Positions 25,302-34,794 are shown, counted from the first letter of the stretch. The stretch is DNA of 64,000 nucleotides from Anaerocolumna xylanovorans DSM 12503 (GCF_900143645.1 NZ_FRFD01000013.1:1-64000); one strand, 5' to 3'. Notes: a model not told the origin generated them from the letters alone. Translations and numbers: made by a program.

Positions 25302-26870
25302 ATGAGGAATTATTATTTTGATACCATAATTGAAAAAGACGTTCTGGAAAATTATCTTTCCAGAGCGGTAACAGCAGCCTTTTTTGTCCATACGAAGACC
25401 TTGGAAGATGATTTAAGGGCATTAAAAAATATGGGAGTAAAGTTCATCGGCAGGGCTTCCGGAATCTGGGAACCTGATGAGGATGACGAAGAGCATTTTA
25501 GCAAGTCAAAGTACCTGGCAGACCGGGTGCATGAAATAGACCCGGATATTATCCTGCAGGCTTGTATCTTTGAAGCGGTATACCGGCACATAGAGAATTT
25601 TAAAGTACCGGCCTATGTATTTGAAGCCTTTGGGATGGAGACAGAAGACAGGGGTTTTTGCTTTGAGAAAATGCGCTTTCCCCAGAAGCCCCGGGGATTT
25701 ATCTGGGGAGAGGACGGAGCACTTCCCGATATCAATGAATTAGAGACCAGGCTCTGGTTTTATTACCGTGCCACCAGATATATCGATGCAGGCTATGAGG
25801 CCCTTCATATGGGACAGATACATCTTTATACTGCCAATGACTTAGGGATGGTGAAGATGGCAGAATTAACCGGAATGATACGTGACTATGCCAGAATTCA
25901 TGGGAGAAGGCATAAGGTACTCTTAGATGCCCATAGCCATGGCATCAGTATCAGGGGAAAGCTGCTTCTTGACTATCACGCCATGCCCTTTACCAGATAT
26001 CCTTTACTGGACAGAAAAGGGGAAAAGCTGGTTCTTGTAAGGGAAGGCTTTAGCGAAGGAGGAGAAAATCCCAATGGATTTTGCGCAGAGGTCATGCCCT
26101 ATCTGATGGAGTATGACAACTGGGGCGGCAAAGTGACAGAGGATTTTCACCGTTACTCCTATGAAGAACGGGCCTGGATGGACTGGTGGGGGTATGACCA
26201 GATTGGCTGGTTTGCGAATCAGGACGAAGAAGGTCAAAAGCACTTTTTGGAATATACCTATAAGTGGACGGCTGTTAACAATGTAAATGCCTACTTTGAA
26301 ATACCGTTCAGAAGAACCCTTGATAAGGCAGCTGTATATATGAAACGGGCCGATAACGCAGCGATGGATTATCAGGATTATTACCAGATTAATGAAAAGA
26401 GTCCTGCCTGCCCTATGGGCTTTAGTCAGGAAGAAACGGTGAAAAGGCTTTGGGAAACAGGGGATGCTCTTCGTAAAAAGGCCGGAAATCCTCCGGGACT
26501 CTTAGATTACGGAGCCAAAAATGTTTATGATGAAGCCACCGGTATGAAACTGCCGGAGAAAATCGTGGTGTACGGAAGCTTTCAGCCCTTTGTGGGAGCA
26601 ATAAAGAACGATTCCAACAGTGAGATTACAAGGATGTACTATATCGGGGATAATACCTATACCCTGTCGGTAGTAATGCCTTATGCCGGTGAGTACGATT
26701 ATGCCGTATCCACCTATGGAACCCTTTCTGCAACCTACTGCTATGATACCTATCCCAGAAGCGGTTCCAGCAATAAAGGCTTCTTTAAGGTGGAGAAAGA
26801 TAATACGGTTGTACGGTTCCGCTATCGCTTCATGGATAATCTGGTTACCATTGAAATGTTTGAGGATTGA
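25302..26870 (+). CDS. Unknown protein in mannosidase locus, possible new glycan enzyme
   Basis: A 522-residue soluble protein with no signal peptide and no family I can name. The first 380 residues read like an alternating alpha/beta barrel: VKFIGRASGIW, DPDIILQACIFEAVY, EALHMGQIHLYTAND, HKVLLDAHSHGI and DYHAMP fit strand ends with acidic and His residues, the layout of a TIM-barrel hydrolase. Residues from about 425 form a beta-rich domain (YGSFQPFVGAI, YTLSVVMPYAGEYDY). It lies 18 bases after GH125 and 2 bases before GH29, so it is surely co-translated with glycosidases. Enzyme activity is inference only. Confidence 0.75.
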   Translation: MRNYYFDTIIEKDVLENYLSRAVTAAFFVHTKTLEDDLRALKNMGVKFIGRASGIWEPDEDDEEHFSKSKYLADRVHEIDPDIILQACIFEAVYRHIENFKVPAYVFEAFGMETEDRGFCFEKMRFPQKPRGFIWGEDGALPDINELETRLWFYYRATRYIDAGYEALHMGQIHLYTANDLGMVKMAELTGMIRDYARIHGRRHKVLLDAHSHGISIRGKLLLDYHAMPFTRYPLLDRKGEKLVLVREGFSEGGENPNGFCAEVMPYLMEYDNWGGKVTEDFHRYSYEERAWMDWWGYDQIGWFANQDEEGQKHFLEYTYKWTAVNNVNAYFEIPFRRTLDKAAVYMKRADNAAMDYQDYYQINEKSPACPMGFSQEETVKRLWETGDALRKKAGNPPGLLDYGAKNVYDEATGMKLPEKIVVYGSFQPFVGAIKNDSNSEITRMYYIGDNTYTLSVVMPYAGEYDYAVSTYGTLSATYCYDTYPRSGSSNKGFFKVEKDNTVVRFRYRFMDNLVTIEMFED

Positions 26871-26872
26871 GA

Positions 26873-28288
26873 ATGGAAGAGCTGGATAGAGAATTGATTA
26901 AGATTGTTCCAAGTGCCAGGCAGCTTGCCCACCAGCAGCTGGAATTCTATGCTTTTATCCATTTTGGTATCAATACGGTTACCGGAAGGGAATGGGGAGA
27001 CGGAACAGAGAATCCCGCAAGCTTTCATCCGGACAGGCTGGATGCGGACCAATGGGTAGGGGCGGTAAAGGCAGCCGGCATGAAGGGACTTATTCTGACT
27101 TGTAAGCACCATGACGGTTTCTGCTTATGGCCCAGCCGGTATACAAAGCATACCGTTGCGGCCAGTCCTTACAGGGAAGGAAAGGGAGACATCGTAAGGG
27201 AAGTATCACAGGCCTGCAAAAGAGGAGGCCTACAGTTTGGGATATATCTTTCGCCCTGGGACAGGAATCAGGAAACCTATGGCTTTGGAGAGGTATATAA
27301 TGACTTCTTTGTCAATCAGCTCACAGAGCTTTTGACCGGTTACGGCGAGATATTTTCCGTCTGGTTTGACGGAGCCTGCGGAGAAGGAAGCAATGGTAAA
27401 AAACAGAAATATGACTGGGAAAGGTACTATAGCATTATAAGAGAATTTCAGTCTGGTGCCTGTATCAGTGTCTGCGGACCGGACATCCGCTGGTGCGGAA
27501 ATGAGGCAGGGGATACCAGGCCCTCGGAATGGAGCGTGGTACCGGGAAGAACCAGTGAAACGGAGACGATTGCGGAAAAAAGCCAGCAAAAAGACCATTC
27601 TGCCTTCCGGGAGAGAAAAATTACCGCGGCAGACTTGGACCTTGGAAGCAGGAAAGTTCTGGCGGATGAGAAGGATTTCATCTGGTATCCGGCAGAGGTT
27701 AATACTTCTATCCGCCCGGGCTGGTTTTATCATAAAGAAGAGGATAAGATGGTTCGCTCCCTGTCAGAGCTGCTCTCCATCTATTACAGCTCTGTTGGCG
27801 GTAATGCCGCTTTTCTTTTGAATATACCTCCCACCGGGGAGGGACTGATTTATGAAAAGGATGTGGAAAGGCTAAAGGAACTGGGTGATTCTTTAAAGAA
27901 TAGCTTTTACCAAAATCTGCTCTTAAGTGCAAGGCTTTCTTCTGACTGCCAGCTTGATGGATTTGGCATCGAACAGGTAAGAGAGGACAGTTATGAGACT
28001 TATTTTCGGACGGAGGATAAAAGAACCGCCTGTGTGATCGACCTTCAATGGGACATGGAACAGACAGTAAGATATATTGTGTTAAAGGAAAATATTACCC
28101 TTAGCCAGCGTATTGAACAGTTTAAAGTTACGGCAGAGGCAGGCAGCAGGTCTGTTACCCTTTATGAGGGAACTGTTGTGGGATATAAGCGTATCATTCC
28201 CCTTTCTGCCGTAAAGACAGGGCATATAAGGATTCATATTCTGGATGCCAGGATTGCACCTACCTTATCCTTTATTGGAGTTTATTGA
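26873..28288 (+). CDS. GH29 alpha-L-fucosidase
   Basis: A 471-residue family GH29 enzyme. FIHFGINT at the N-terminus, CKHHDGFCLWPS and VWFDGACG with nucleophile D166 are hallmarks of the fold. The last 130 residues look like a beta-sandwich accessory domain. There is no signal peptide, so it acts in the cytosol on imported fucosylated fragments. The start at 26873 follows GAGG by 8 bases and is 2 bases after the preceding stop. Fucose release fits core- or antenna-fucosylated N-glycans. Confidence 0.93.
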   Translation: MEELDRELIKIVPSARQLAHQQLEFYAFIHFGINTVTGREWGDGTENPASFHPDRLDADQWVGAVKAAGMKGLILTCKHHDGFCLWPSRYTKHTVAASPYREGKGDIVREVSQACKRGGLQFGIYLSPWDRNQETYGFGEVYNDFFVNQLTELLTGYGEIFSVWFDGACGEGSNGKKQKYDWERYYSIIREFQSGACISVCGPDIRWCGNEAGDTRPSEWSVVPGRTSETETIAEKSQQKDHSAFRERKITAADLDLGSRKVLADEKDFIWYPAEVNTSIRPGWFYHKEEDKMVRSLSELLSIYYSSVGGNAAFLLNIPPTGEGLIYEKDVERLKELGDSLKNSFYQNLLLSARLSSDCQLDGFGIEQVREDSYETYFRTEDKRTACVIDLQWDMEQTVRYIVLKENITLSQRIEQFKVTAEAGSRSVTLYEGTVVGYKRIIPLSAVKTGHIRIHILDARIAPTLSFIGVY

Positions 28289-28330
28289 TTTATTTAGAAG
28301 GAAAAGAAGAAACCTAAAGGAAGCTAAGAG

Positions 28331-29506
28331 ATGAAGAATAAGACCGTGTTATTTATAAGCTTTATGCTTATTATGATTGCTATGGGAGCCAATGACAGCC
28401 TGCGCGGTATTTTTGCCATGGTATTTACAGAACATTTCAGATTAAATGCAACACAGGTTTCCCTGATCATAACCGTCAGCTATATTGGAAATCTGGCATT
28501 TTTATTCTTAGGCGGGGCCTTTATTGACCGGTTCCGAAAGAAGCAGGTATTTATCTGTGTGCTTTTCATCTGGATGAGCGGCATCCTTTTGTTTATCCTG
28601 ACGGATAACTATCTGGTATTGCTGGTAGGAATGTTCTTATGTGTGGGTGCATCTACCCTGATAAATACGACAATTAACATTCTGGTGCCGGTAATCTTTA
28701 CCGCATCCCCCGGGCTGATTGTCAATGTGCTGTATTTTGTACAGGGCATCGGTACCAGTGGCAGCCAGAGCGGGATAGGAAGGATTTCTTTGAACTTTGC
28801 AGTCTGGAAGTCGGTTAATATAGGGCTTATTGTTATTGCTTTGGCGGGTCTTTTATTTCTTCTTTTTAAAGACATCCCGGATGTAAAAGGAGAGAAGAAG
28901 GCGGTATCTTACAGGGATATTATGAAAACACCGGCTTTTTTGTTCTTTACCCTGCTGTTTGGTTTTTATTTCATAGCAGAGCATGGGATACTGAACTGGC
29001 TTTTAATCTATGGCACCGAAGAGCTTAAGATGACAGCAAAAATCTCTGCAGGATACCTGTCCGTGTTTTTCGGCGGGATAACCCTGGGGCGTCTTCTTTT
29101 GGCACCGGCTGTCCAAAAGATTGGAGTTTCCAAAAGTATCGGCATATTTGCAAGTTTGGGAACTGTTTTTTATATCGCCGGAATTCTTCTTGGCGGAAAG
29201 TGGATAGTACTTCTTAGCATTTCCGGGATTAGTATTTCTATTGTGTATCCAACACTGGTGCTTATGATACGGAGTTTTTTTCGGGAAGAAGGAATTGCTA
29301 CCGCCACCGGTGCTATTATAAGCCTGGCAACGGTATGTGACATATGCTTTAATGCTTTTTTTGGAAAGCTGACGGACTTAATCGGATTACGGGGCTCCTT
29401 TTACATCCTGCCTGCCAGTATGCTGATATTCTGTCTGCTCTATGTCTTATTCCTAAGCCGGGTAAAACCCACGGAGAATCTATTGATAAAGGAACGGGAT
29501 CTATAG
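28331..29506 (+). CDS. MFS transporter
   Basis: A 391-residue membrane protein with about twelve hydrophobic helices in two halves and the inter-helix motif DRFRKKQVF, typical of the major facilitator superfamily. MGANDSLRGIF at the N-terminus recalls fucose/sugar MFS permeases, but substrate cannot be fixed. It is the last gene of the glycan run; it could import a monosaccharide or export a product. A 26-bp perfect inverted repeat follows. Confidence 0.88.
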   Translation: MKNKTVLFISFMLIMIAMGANDSLRGIFAMVFTEHFRLNATQVSLIITVSYIGNLAFLFLGGAFIDRFRKKQVFICVLFIWMSGILLFILTDNYLVLLVGMFLCVGASTLINTTINILVPVIFTASPGLIVNVLYFVQGIGTSGSQSGIGRISLNFAVWKSVNIGLIVIALAGLLFLLFKDIPDVKGEKKAVSYRDIMKTPAFLFFTLLFGFYFIAEHGILNWLLIYGTEELKMTAKISAGYLSVFFGGITLGRLLLAPAVQKIGVSKSIGIFASLGTVFYIAGILLGGKWIVLLSISGISISIVYPTLVLMIRSFFREEGIATATGAIISLATVCDICFNAFFGKLTDLIGLRGSFYILPASMLIFCLLYVLFLSRVKPTENLLIKERDL

Positions 29507-29554
29507 CTTTAATGAAGGAAATATTAGTTGACCTGTTCTCTCTGCTATTCCTTT

Positions 29555-29610
29555 CAATTATAAGGGGGTATATAAAAAGTTAACACTTTTTATATACCCC
29601 CTTATAATTG
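29555..29610. terminator. 26-bp perfect inverted repeat between convergent genes
   Basis: Positions 29555-29580 are the exact reverse complement of 29585-29610, with loop TAAC. The arms begin CAATTATAAGGGGGTATA. It lies between the ends of the plus-strand MFS gene and the minus-strand PocR regulator, so a two-way terminator is likely, but no T-run follows the stem on either strand. It could also be a cruciform or protein site. Confidence 0.6.
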
Positions 29611-29666
29611 GCCGAAGTGATAAAGAGAATAAGCAGCCCGCAATAAAATACGGGAGGCTATATGGT

Positions 29667-30680
29667 TTAGATCTGGTTCATAATGTTGATTTTAGATATA
29701 GATGTTGTCGTAAAGTCATTCCGATACTCCAGAGGAGTTTTTTGTGTATCACGTTTAAAAACTTTAATGAAATAGCCGCAGTCATCATAACCCAAACTTT
29801 CGGCAATGGTACGAATAGACCAGTCCGTGTTATGCAGAAGCTCTTTTGCACGTTCTACTTTAATGTGGTTTACATAGTCAGAGAGGTTTCCGGTATTTTC
29901 TTTTGCAAACAGCTTACTGAAATAGCTGGGGGAAATATTGCATAGAGCAGCTATTTTAGAGAGATATATCTTTTCCTCGGGATGCTTTTTTATATAGGCA
30001 TAGGCAGGTTCTAAAAGCTTATTGGATTCCTTGGCAGGGCGGTTGATAATTGTCTTTGTATTATTATAGGCGCTGTCATAAGAGTAGTCAGGGGCTTTAT
30101 CTGATTTCGTTTTCTTATCTTTAGAAGTTATTTCAGTAACAGTTTTATTAAGAATAGCAACTTCTACACAATAATTGCCTATATGTAAAATCATATTAGC
30201 CAGGGCTATAATCTTTGTTAAACGCATAACAGGAAGCTGGGAATAGCTTTCCTGCAGATTGGCGTCACAGGAGATGTCTATTGTGCTGTCGATTCTATGC
30301 AGAATATGTTCGGGTTCATGTTCAGCATCTTCCGGGGCCAAAAGTACCTGTCCGGCCATAAATGCACCTAAATATAAATCGTCTACAATAATCGGGATGG
30401 CAAAATCTACAAGTCCCGCGTGGCACAGATAAATAAAGGGCTTGCGTATCCGTGCTGCTTCCAGCCCTCCATGAGAGTCGCATTTTTCACAATATCCCCC
30501 ATACTTGGAGGAACGTACCTTCTTACAGAATTCGCTGCAATTACTGTGAGTAGTAAGAGGGACCCCCTTGTAATCAACAGTAATAAGCGCAAGCTCCGTA
30601 GCTTGAGAAATATCCTCCTGAATTTTTTGAAATTTAGCGGGATTAACAATTTGATGTATATCTGTTAAGGTTATTTTCAA
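29667..30680 (-). CDS. PocR-domain AraC-family regulator
   Basis: A 337-residue regulator. The N-terminal PocR ligand-binding domain shows its Cys-rich core (SNCSEFCKKV, YCEKCDSHGG, YLCHAGLVDF). The C-terminal AraC double helix-turn-helix ends TQKTPLEYRND. PocR domains respond to small diols and related compounds in known systems. TTG is the start codon, nine bases after GGAGG. It is divergent from the glycerol dehydrogenase gene and most likely controls that operon. The chemoreceptor at 34795 has the same sensor domain. Confidence 0.92.
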   Translation of the reverse strand: MKITLTDIHQIVNPAKFQKIQEDISQATELALITVDYKGVPLTTHSNCSEFCKKVRSSKYGGYCEKCDSHGGLEAARIRKPFIYLCHAGLVDFAIPIIVDDLYLGAFMAGQVLLAPEDAEHEPEHILHRIDSTIDISCDANLQESYSQLPVMRLTKIIALANMILHIGNYCVEVAILNKTVTEITSKDKKTKSDKAPDYSYDSAYNNTKTIINRPAKESNKLLEPAYAYIKKHPEEKIYLSKIAALCNISPSYFSKLFAKENTGNLSDYVNHIKVERAKELLHNTDWSIRTIAESLGYDDCGYFIKVFKRDTQKTPLEYRNDFTTTSISKINIMNQI

Positions 30681-31014
30681 ATTTATATTCCTCCATGCAA
30701 AAATTGATTTTCATGATAGAAAAAATATTGACAGGAAAATATTATTATAATATTGCTATATATTCCGATTATATAGTGAAAGAAAGTGAAAAGTCAAGTA
30801 TGTATGGGCTTGCTGCAAATAAAACCTAATTTAATGATACGAAAATTTTACATTATTAACTAAAATTTTTGACTTTTATTTTATATGAATAGATGCTATA
30901 GTCCAATGTTATTTCTTTGATGGCATGCTACAATGAAAATGTAAAAAATAACTATAAATAATTGTATATATGCATTGCAATTATACATTATAACAAATTT
31001 AAAGGAGGATATAT
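30681..31014. promoter_or_regulatory. Divergent control region of the glycerol locus
   Basis: A 334-base, very AT-rich gap without coding sequence between the PocR regulator and the dehydrogenase gene. It should hold both promoters and PocR sites. TGTATA (30963-30968) and TATACA (30982-30987) form an inverted repeat close to the dehydrogenase start. No promoter of good match could be fixed. Confidence 0.45.
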
Positions 31015-32142
31015 ATGAGAAAAGCATTTATTTGCCCAACAAAGTATGTACAGGGAGAAGATGAATTGTTAAATCTGGGGTATTTTGTGAAAAGCTTCGG
31101 TAAATCGGCACTTTTGATTGCTCACTCCGATGATGTAGCCAGAGTAAGAGAGAAGTTGGATGCTACTTCGGAAAAATTTCAGATCACTTTTATAGAAAGC
31201 GGGTTTAAGGGCGAATGCTCCAGAGAGGAAGTAGCAAGGCTGCAGCAAGTTGCAAAAGAGAATGGATGTGCCTGCACCATTGGATTAGGAGGGGGTAAGG
31301 CTATTGATACTGCTAAATGTGTCGCTATGGGTGAGGCCTTGATTATCTGTCCTACAATTGCAGCTACGGATGCACCTACCAGCCATTCCGCAGTCCTGTA
31401 TACACCGGATGGAGTGTTTGATGACTATGCATACTTTAAACAAAGTCCAAGTGTAATTCTGATTGATACAACAATAATCGCCAATGCACCTACCCGATTT
31501 TTAGTATCCGGTATGGGTGATGCATTATCTACTTATTTTGAGGCGAGAGCAACGAAAGATTCTTATTCAAAGGTTAATGCAGGCCTGCCGTGCGGTTTCA
31601 GAGAAGGCTTATGCGAAGAAGCAAAAGGGACAAATACAGCAATTGCCTTAGCGGAATTATGTTATAAGACCCTGTTAAAAGAGGGTGAAAAAGCAAAATT
31701 TGCCTGTGACTGTAACATGGTTACCCCGGCCTTAGAAAATATTATAGAAGCCAATATCCTTTTATCCGGCTTAGGCTTTGAAAGCGGAGGGCTTGCGGCT
31801 GCCCATGCTATCCATGATGGATTGACAATGCTCCCTGGAACCCATAAATATTTCCATGGAGAAAAAGTGGCTTTTGGTACGATTGCACAGCTTGTACTAG
31901 AAAATGCACCGGAAGAAGAATTATATGAGGTATTGGATTTTTGTGTGAGAATTGGTTTGCCGGTGTGTCTGGCGGATATCGGAGTGGACTCTGTTTCCAG
32001 AGAAGAGCTAATGAAAGTAGCCCAAAAAGCGTGTGAGCCGGAGGAATCTATTTATTCCATGCCATTCCCGGTAAGTACAGAGACAGTTGCAGCTGCCATT
32101 GCTACTGCGGATGCGATAGGAAAAGCTTATAAAGCAAAATAG
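31015..32142 (+). CDS. gldA: Glycerol dehydrogenase (iron-containing ADH family)
   Basis: A 375-residue enzyme that oxidises glycerol to dihydroxyacetone with NAD. GLGGGKAIDTAKCVA is the NAD-binding loop. Metal ligands are expected in MGDALSTYFEAR (Asp), AHAIHDG and FHGEKVAFG (His). Length and motifs match GldA. AAAGGAGG precedes the ATG. It is the first gene of a run leading to DhaK and DhaL, so the product is phosphorylated next door. Confidence 0.93.
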   Translation: MRKAFICPTKYVQGEDELLNLGYFVKSFGKSALLIAHSDDVARVREKLDATSEKFQITFIESGFKGECSREEVARLQQVAKENGCACTIGLGGGKAIDTAKCVAMGEALIICPTIAATDAPTSHSAVLYTPDGVFDDYAYFKQSPSVILIDTTIIANAPTRFLVSGMGDALSTYFEARATKDSYSKVNAGLPCGFREGLCEEAKGTNTAIALAELCYKTLLKEGEKAKFACDCNMVTPALENIIEANILLSGLGFESGGLAAAHAIHDGLTMLPGTHKYFHGEKVAFGTIAQLVLENAPEEELYEVLDFCVRIGLPVCLADIGVDSVSREELMKVAQKACEPEESIYSMPFPVSTETVAAAIATADAIGKAYKAK

Positions 32143-32152
32143 GAGGATGATT

Positions 32153-33145
32153 ATGAAAAAAATTATTAACAGGCCGGAAACGGTAGTGGATGAAATGTGT
32201 AAAGGAATAGTACTGGCACATCCGGAACTAGTTTTATCTGAAAAATATAAAATCATTAAAAGGAAAAGGCTTAATAAAGATAAAGTCAGCTTAATCAGCG
32301 GCGGAGGGAGCGGGCATGAACCGGCCCATGCAGGATATGTGGGTACAGGGATGTTAGATGCCGCAGTTTGCGGGGATGTATTTGCCTCTCCTTCGACAAT
32401 TCAGATATACAACGCTATCCTGGAAACACGGTCGAATAGAGGTACTCTATTAATTATTAAAAACTATTCCGGAGATTGCATGAATTTTGATGCTGCCTCT
32501 GAAATGGCGGAAGATGAAGATATCGTAGTTGAAAAAGTATATGTAAATGATGATGTGGCTGTAAAAGACAGCTTATATACAATTGGACGAAGAGGCGTTG
32601 CAGGTACTGTGTTTGTGCATAAAATAGCAGGCGCGGCAGCGGAAAAAGGAATGGATCTCTCACAGGTTAAGGCTGTAGCTGAAAAAACAATTGCAAATGT
32701 AAGGTCAATTGGGTTTGCATTCACCTCCTGTACAGTACCGGCAAAGGGGACACCAATATTTACTTTGGAAGAAGATGAAATGGAATTTGGCGTAGGCATT
32801 CATGGTGAGCCGGGAATAGTGCGTGAAAAGATTGTTCCTGCCGATGAACTTGCAGAAAAAATGGTAGAAAGAATTGTGAAGGATATTCCATATCAGCAAG
32901 GGGATGAAGTCGCACTTCTCATAAACGGACTTGGGGCATCTCCGGTTCAGGAATTGTATCTTTTGAACAACTCAGTAAGCAATGCCATAGCAAAAAGAGG
33001 GATAAAGATTTATAAAACTTTTGTAGGTAACTATATGACCTCTATTGATATGGCAGGGGCATCTGTAACCTTACTTAGACTCGATCAGGAGTTGAAGGAA
33101 TTACTTGATGAGCCTTCAGATACACCCGCGATAAAGATCTGGTAA
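32153..33145 (+). CDS. dhaK: Dihydroxyacetone kinase subunit DhaK
   Basis: A 330-residue substrate-binding subunit. SGGGSGHEPAHAGYVG near residue 47 and FGVGIHGEPG, whose His binds dihydroxyacetone covalently, are typical. Together with DhaL it makes dihydroxyacetone phosphate. The start at 32153 lies 6 bases after AGGAGG; the ATG at 32147 is too close to it. The gene follows gldA by 10 bases. Confidence 0.94.
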   Translation: MKKIINRPETVVDEMCKGIVLAHPELVLSEKYKIIKRKRLNKDKVSLISGGGSGHEPAHAGYVGTGMLDAAVCGDVFASPSTIQIYNAILETRSNRGTLLIIKNYSGDCMNFDAASEMAEDEDIVVEKVYVNDDVAVKDSLYTIGRRGVAGTVFVHKIAGAAAEKGMDLSQVKAVAEKTIANVRSIGFAFTSCTVPAKGTPIFTLEEDEMEFGVGIHGEPGIVREKIVPADELAEKMVERIVKDIPYQQGDEVALLINGLGASPVQELYLLNNSVSNAIAKRGIKIYKTFVGNYMTSIDMAGASVTLLRLDQELKELLDEPSDTPAIKIW

Positions 33146-33179
33146 TAATAAATTTGCTATTTACGAAAGGAGTTAATAT

Positions 33180-33815
33180 ATGGAAAAGTTATATGCAAGT
33201 GATATTGTTAAAATAATTGATTTAATGGCAGAGGTCATTATAGAAAATGAAGTGTACTTTTGTGAATTGGATTCTGCAGCCGGTGATGGTGATTTTGGAA
33301 TGTCACTGGCAAAAGGATTTAAAATATTAAGAAGCGAATGGGCCGGGCTTTCGAAAGAAGATACCGGTTTATTCCTGAAAGACTGTGGAATGATTATAAC
33401 TGAAAATTGCGGGGGAGCCTCCGGCCCGATATGGGGTTCAGCTTTTCGTAGTGCAGGGAAGTATGCGGAAGGTAAAACAGAAATCACCCTGGAAGAAATG
33501 AGTGGGCTATTGCAGAGTGCTGTTGATGGCATACAAAAAAGAGGCGGAGCAAAGCTTGGGGATAAGACTTTATTGGATGCTTTGATTCCTGCAACAGAAT
33601 CCTTAAAGATAAGTGCCAAAGAAGGCGAAGATATATTGGATGCGATGAAAAAAAGTGCACGGGAAGCTGTAGAAGGTGCCGAAAAGACGAAGCTGATTGT
33701 GGCTTCAAAGGGCAGAGCAAGCTATCTGGGTGAAAGAAGCATTAATATGCCTGATGCAGGGGCAACAGCAATAGGCATTATTTTCACTTATATTGTGAAT
33801 CAATTCAAGAGATAG
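33180..33815 (+). CDS. dhaL: Dihydroxyacetone kinase subunit DhaL
   Basis: A 211-residue nucleotide-binding subunit. The three Asp that hold the Mg-nucleotide are present in LDSAAGDGDFG, but the His that follows them in Escherichia coli DhaL (GDADHG) is Phe here. GGASGPIWG and KGRASYLGERS are conserved. In PTS-type systems DhaL's bound ADP is rephosphorylated by DhaM; no dhaM gene lies in this window. AAAGGAG precedes the ATG. Confidence 0.93.
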   Translation: MEKLYASDIVKIIDLMAEVIIENEVYFCELDSAAGDGDFGMSLAKGFKILRSEWAGLSKEDTGLFLKDCGMIITENCGGASGPIWGSAFRSAGKYAEGKTEITLEEMSGLLQSAVDGIQKRGGAKLGDKTLLDALIPATESLKISAKEGEDILDAMKKSAREAVEGAEKTKLIVASKGRASYLGERSINMPDAGATAIGIIFTYIVNQFKR

Positions 33816-33857
33816 AGTAAGGTAAAAAGTTTGCTATTGTGGCAAGGAGGAATGGTT

Positions 33858-34790
33858 GTGGTTTCAGGTAATCTTGATTTTAAGTCAGAGGAAGGGACAA
33901 AAATATTTGTCTATGTCTGGAAACCGGATGAGAATGTCAAAGTGAAGGGTATTGTACAGTTTGCACATGGCATGGCGGAAACAGCAAATAGGTATGAAAG
34001 ATTTGCAGAGGTTTTGGTAAAGGAAGGCTTTATTGTCTATGCGAATGACCACAGAGGACACGGAAAAACAGCCGGTGATCCTGCAAAGTTAGGGTATCTT
34101 GCTGATAAAGACGGATTTGATTGGCTTGTAAAGGATATTCATCAGTTAAGCATGATCATAAAACAGGAATATCCGGATTTACCGTTGTTTTTATTGGGTC
34201 ACAGCATGGGGTCTTTTGCAGTGCAAAGATACATCATGCTGTATGGTAATGATTTAAAAGGAGCAATACTGTCAGGTTCAAACGGAAAGCAGGGAATCAT
34301 GCTTGGCGTAGCGAGGCTGCTAGCTGGAAAGGAAGTAAAAAAGCATGGCAGAAAAACGGCGAGTGAGAAGATGAATCAAATGTTTTTTGGCAGCTACAAT
34401 AATAAATTTAAACCAAACAGAACAGAATTTGACTGGCTGACCAGAGATAAGGAAGAGGTTGACAAATATGTAAATGATCCTTTTTGCGGTACAGTATTTA
34501 CCGGCGGATTCTTTTATGATTTTACATCTGGTTTAAAAGACGTTGAGAATAAGGAGAATCTAAGCCTCATACCGAAAAAATTGCCGATTTTTATTTTCTC
34601 CGGTGACAAAGACCCGGTAGGTAAATATGGCAAGGGTGTTACAAAACTTTACAATACATATAAGAAATATGGGATTAAAGATGTAACCTTAAAGCTTTAT
34701 CCGGGAGGAAGGCATGAAATGCTTAATGAAATCAATAGGGATGAAGTAATGAAGGATGCTGTCGACTGGATAAATCATCATATGAGGTAA
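33858..34790 (+). CDS. Alpha/beta hydrolase, monoacylglycerol lipase-like
   Basis: A 310-residue serine hydrolase of the lysophospholipase/monoglyceride lipase type. FAHGMAETANRY forms the oxyanion region, NDHRGHGKT follows, LLGHSMGS holds nucleophile S116, and late GDKDPVG and GGRHEML supply Asp and His. There is no signal peptide. The start is probably GTG 33858, 7 bases after AAGGAGG; ATG 33852 is only 1 base away from it. Inside a glycerol operon, release of glycerol from monoacylglycerol is a sensible role (inference). Confidence 0.88.
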   Translation: MVSGNLDFKSEEGTKIFVYVWKPDENVKVKGIVQFAHGMAETANRYERFAEVLVKEGFIVYANDHRGHGKTAGDPAKLGYLADKDGFDWLVKDIHQLSMIIKQEYPDLPLFLLGHSMGSFAVQRYIMLYGNDLKGAILSGSNGKQGIMLGVARLLAGKEVKKHGRKTASEKMNQMFFGSYNNKFKPNRTEFDWLTRDKEEVDKYVNDPFCGTVFTGGFFYDFTSGLKDVENKENLSLIPKKLPIFIFSGDKDPVGKYGKGVTKLYNTYKKYGIKDVTLKLYPGGRHEMLNEINRDEVMKDAVDWINHHMR

Positions 34791-34794
34791 TAGG

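Noticed and set aside
30728..30751. Promoter with TTGACA and TATAAT between the PocR regulator and gldA
   Set aside because: The boxes are only 12 bases apart, too close for sigma-A use, and the region is so AT-rich that chance matches are expected.
32464..32799. 111-residue minus-strand reading frame within dhaK
   Set aside because: It is antisense to conserved dhaK, has no start signal, and its Ser/Thr-rich product is typical of reverse-strand artefacts.
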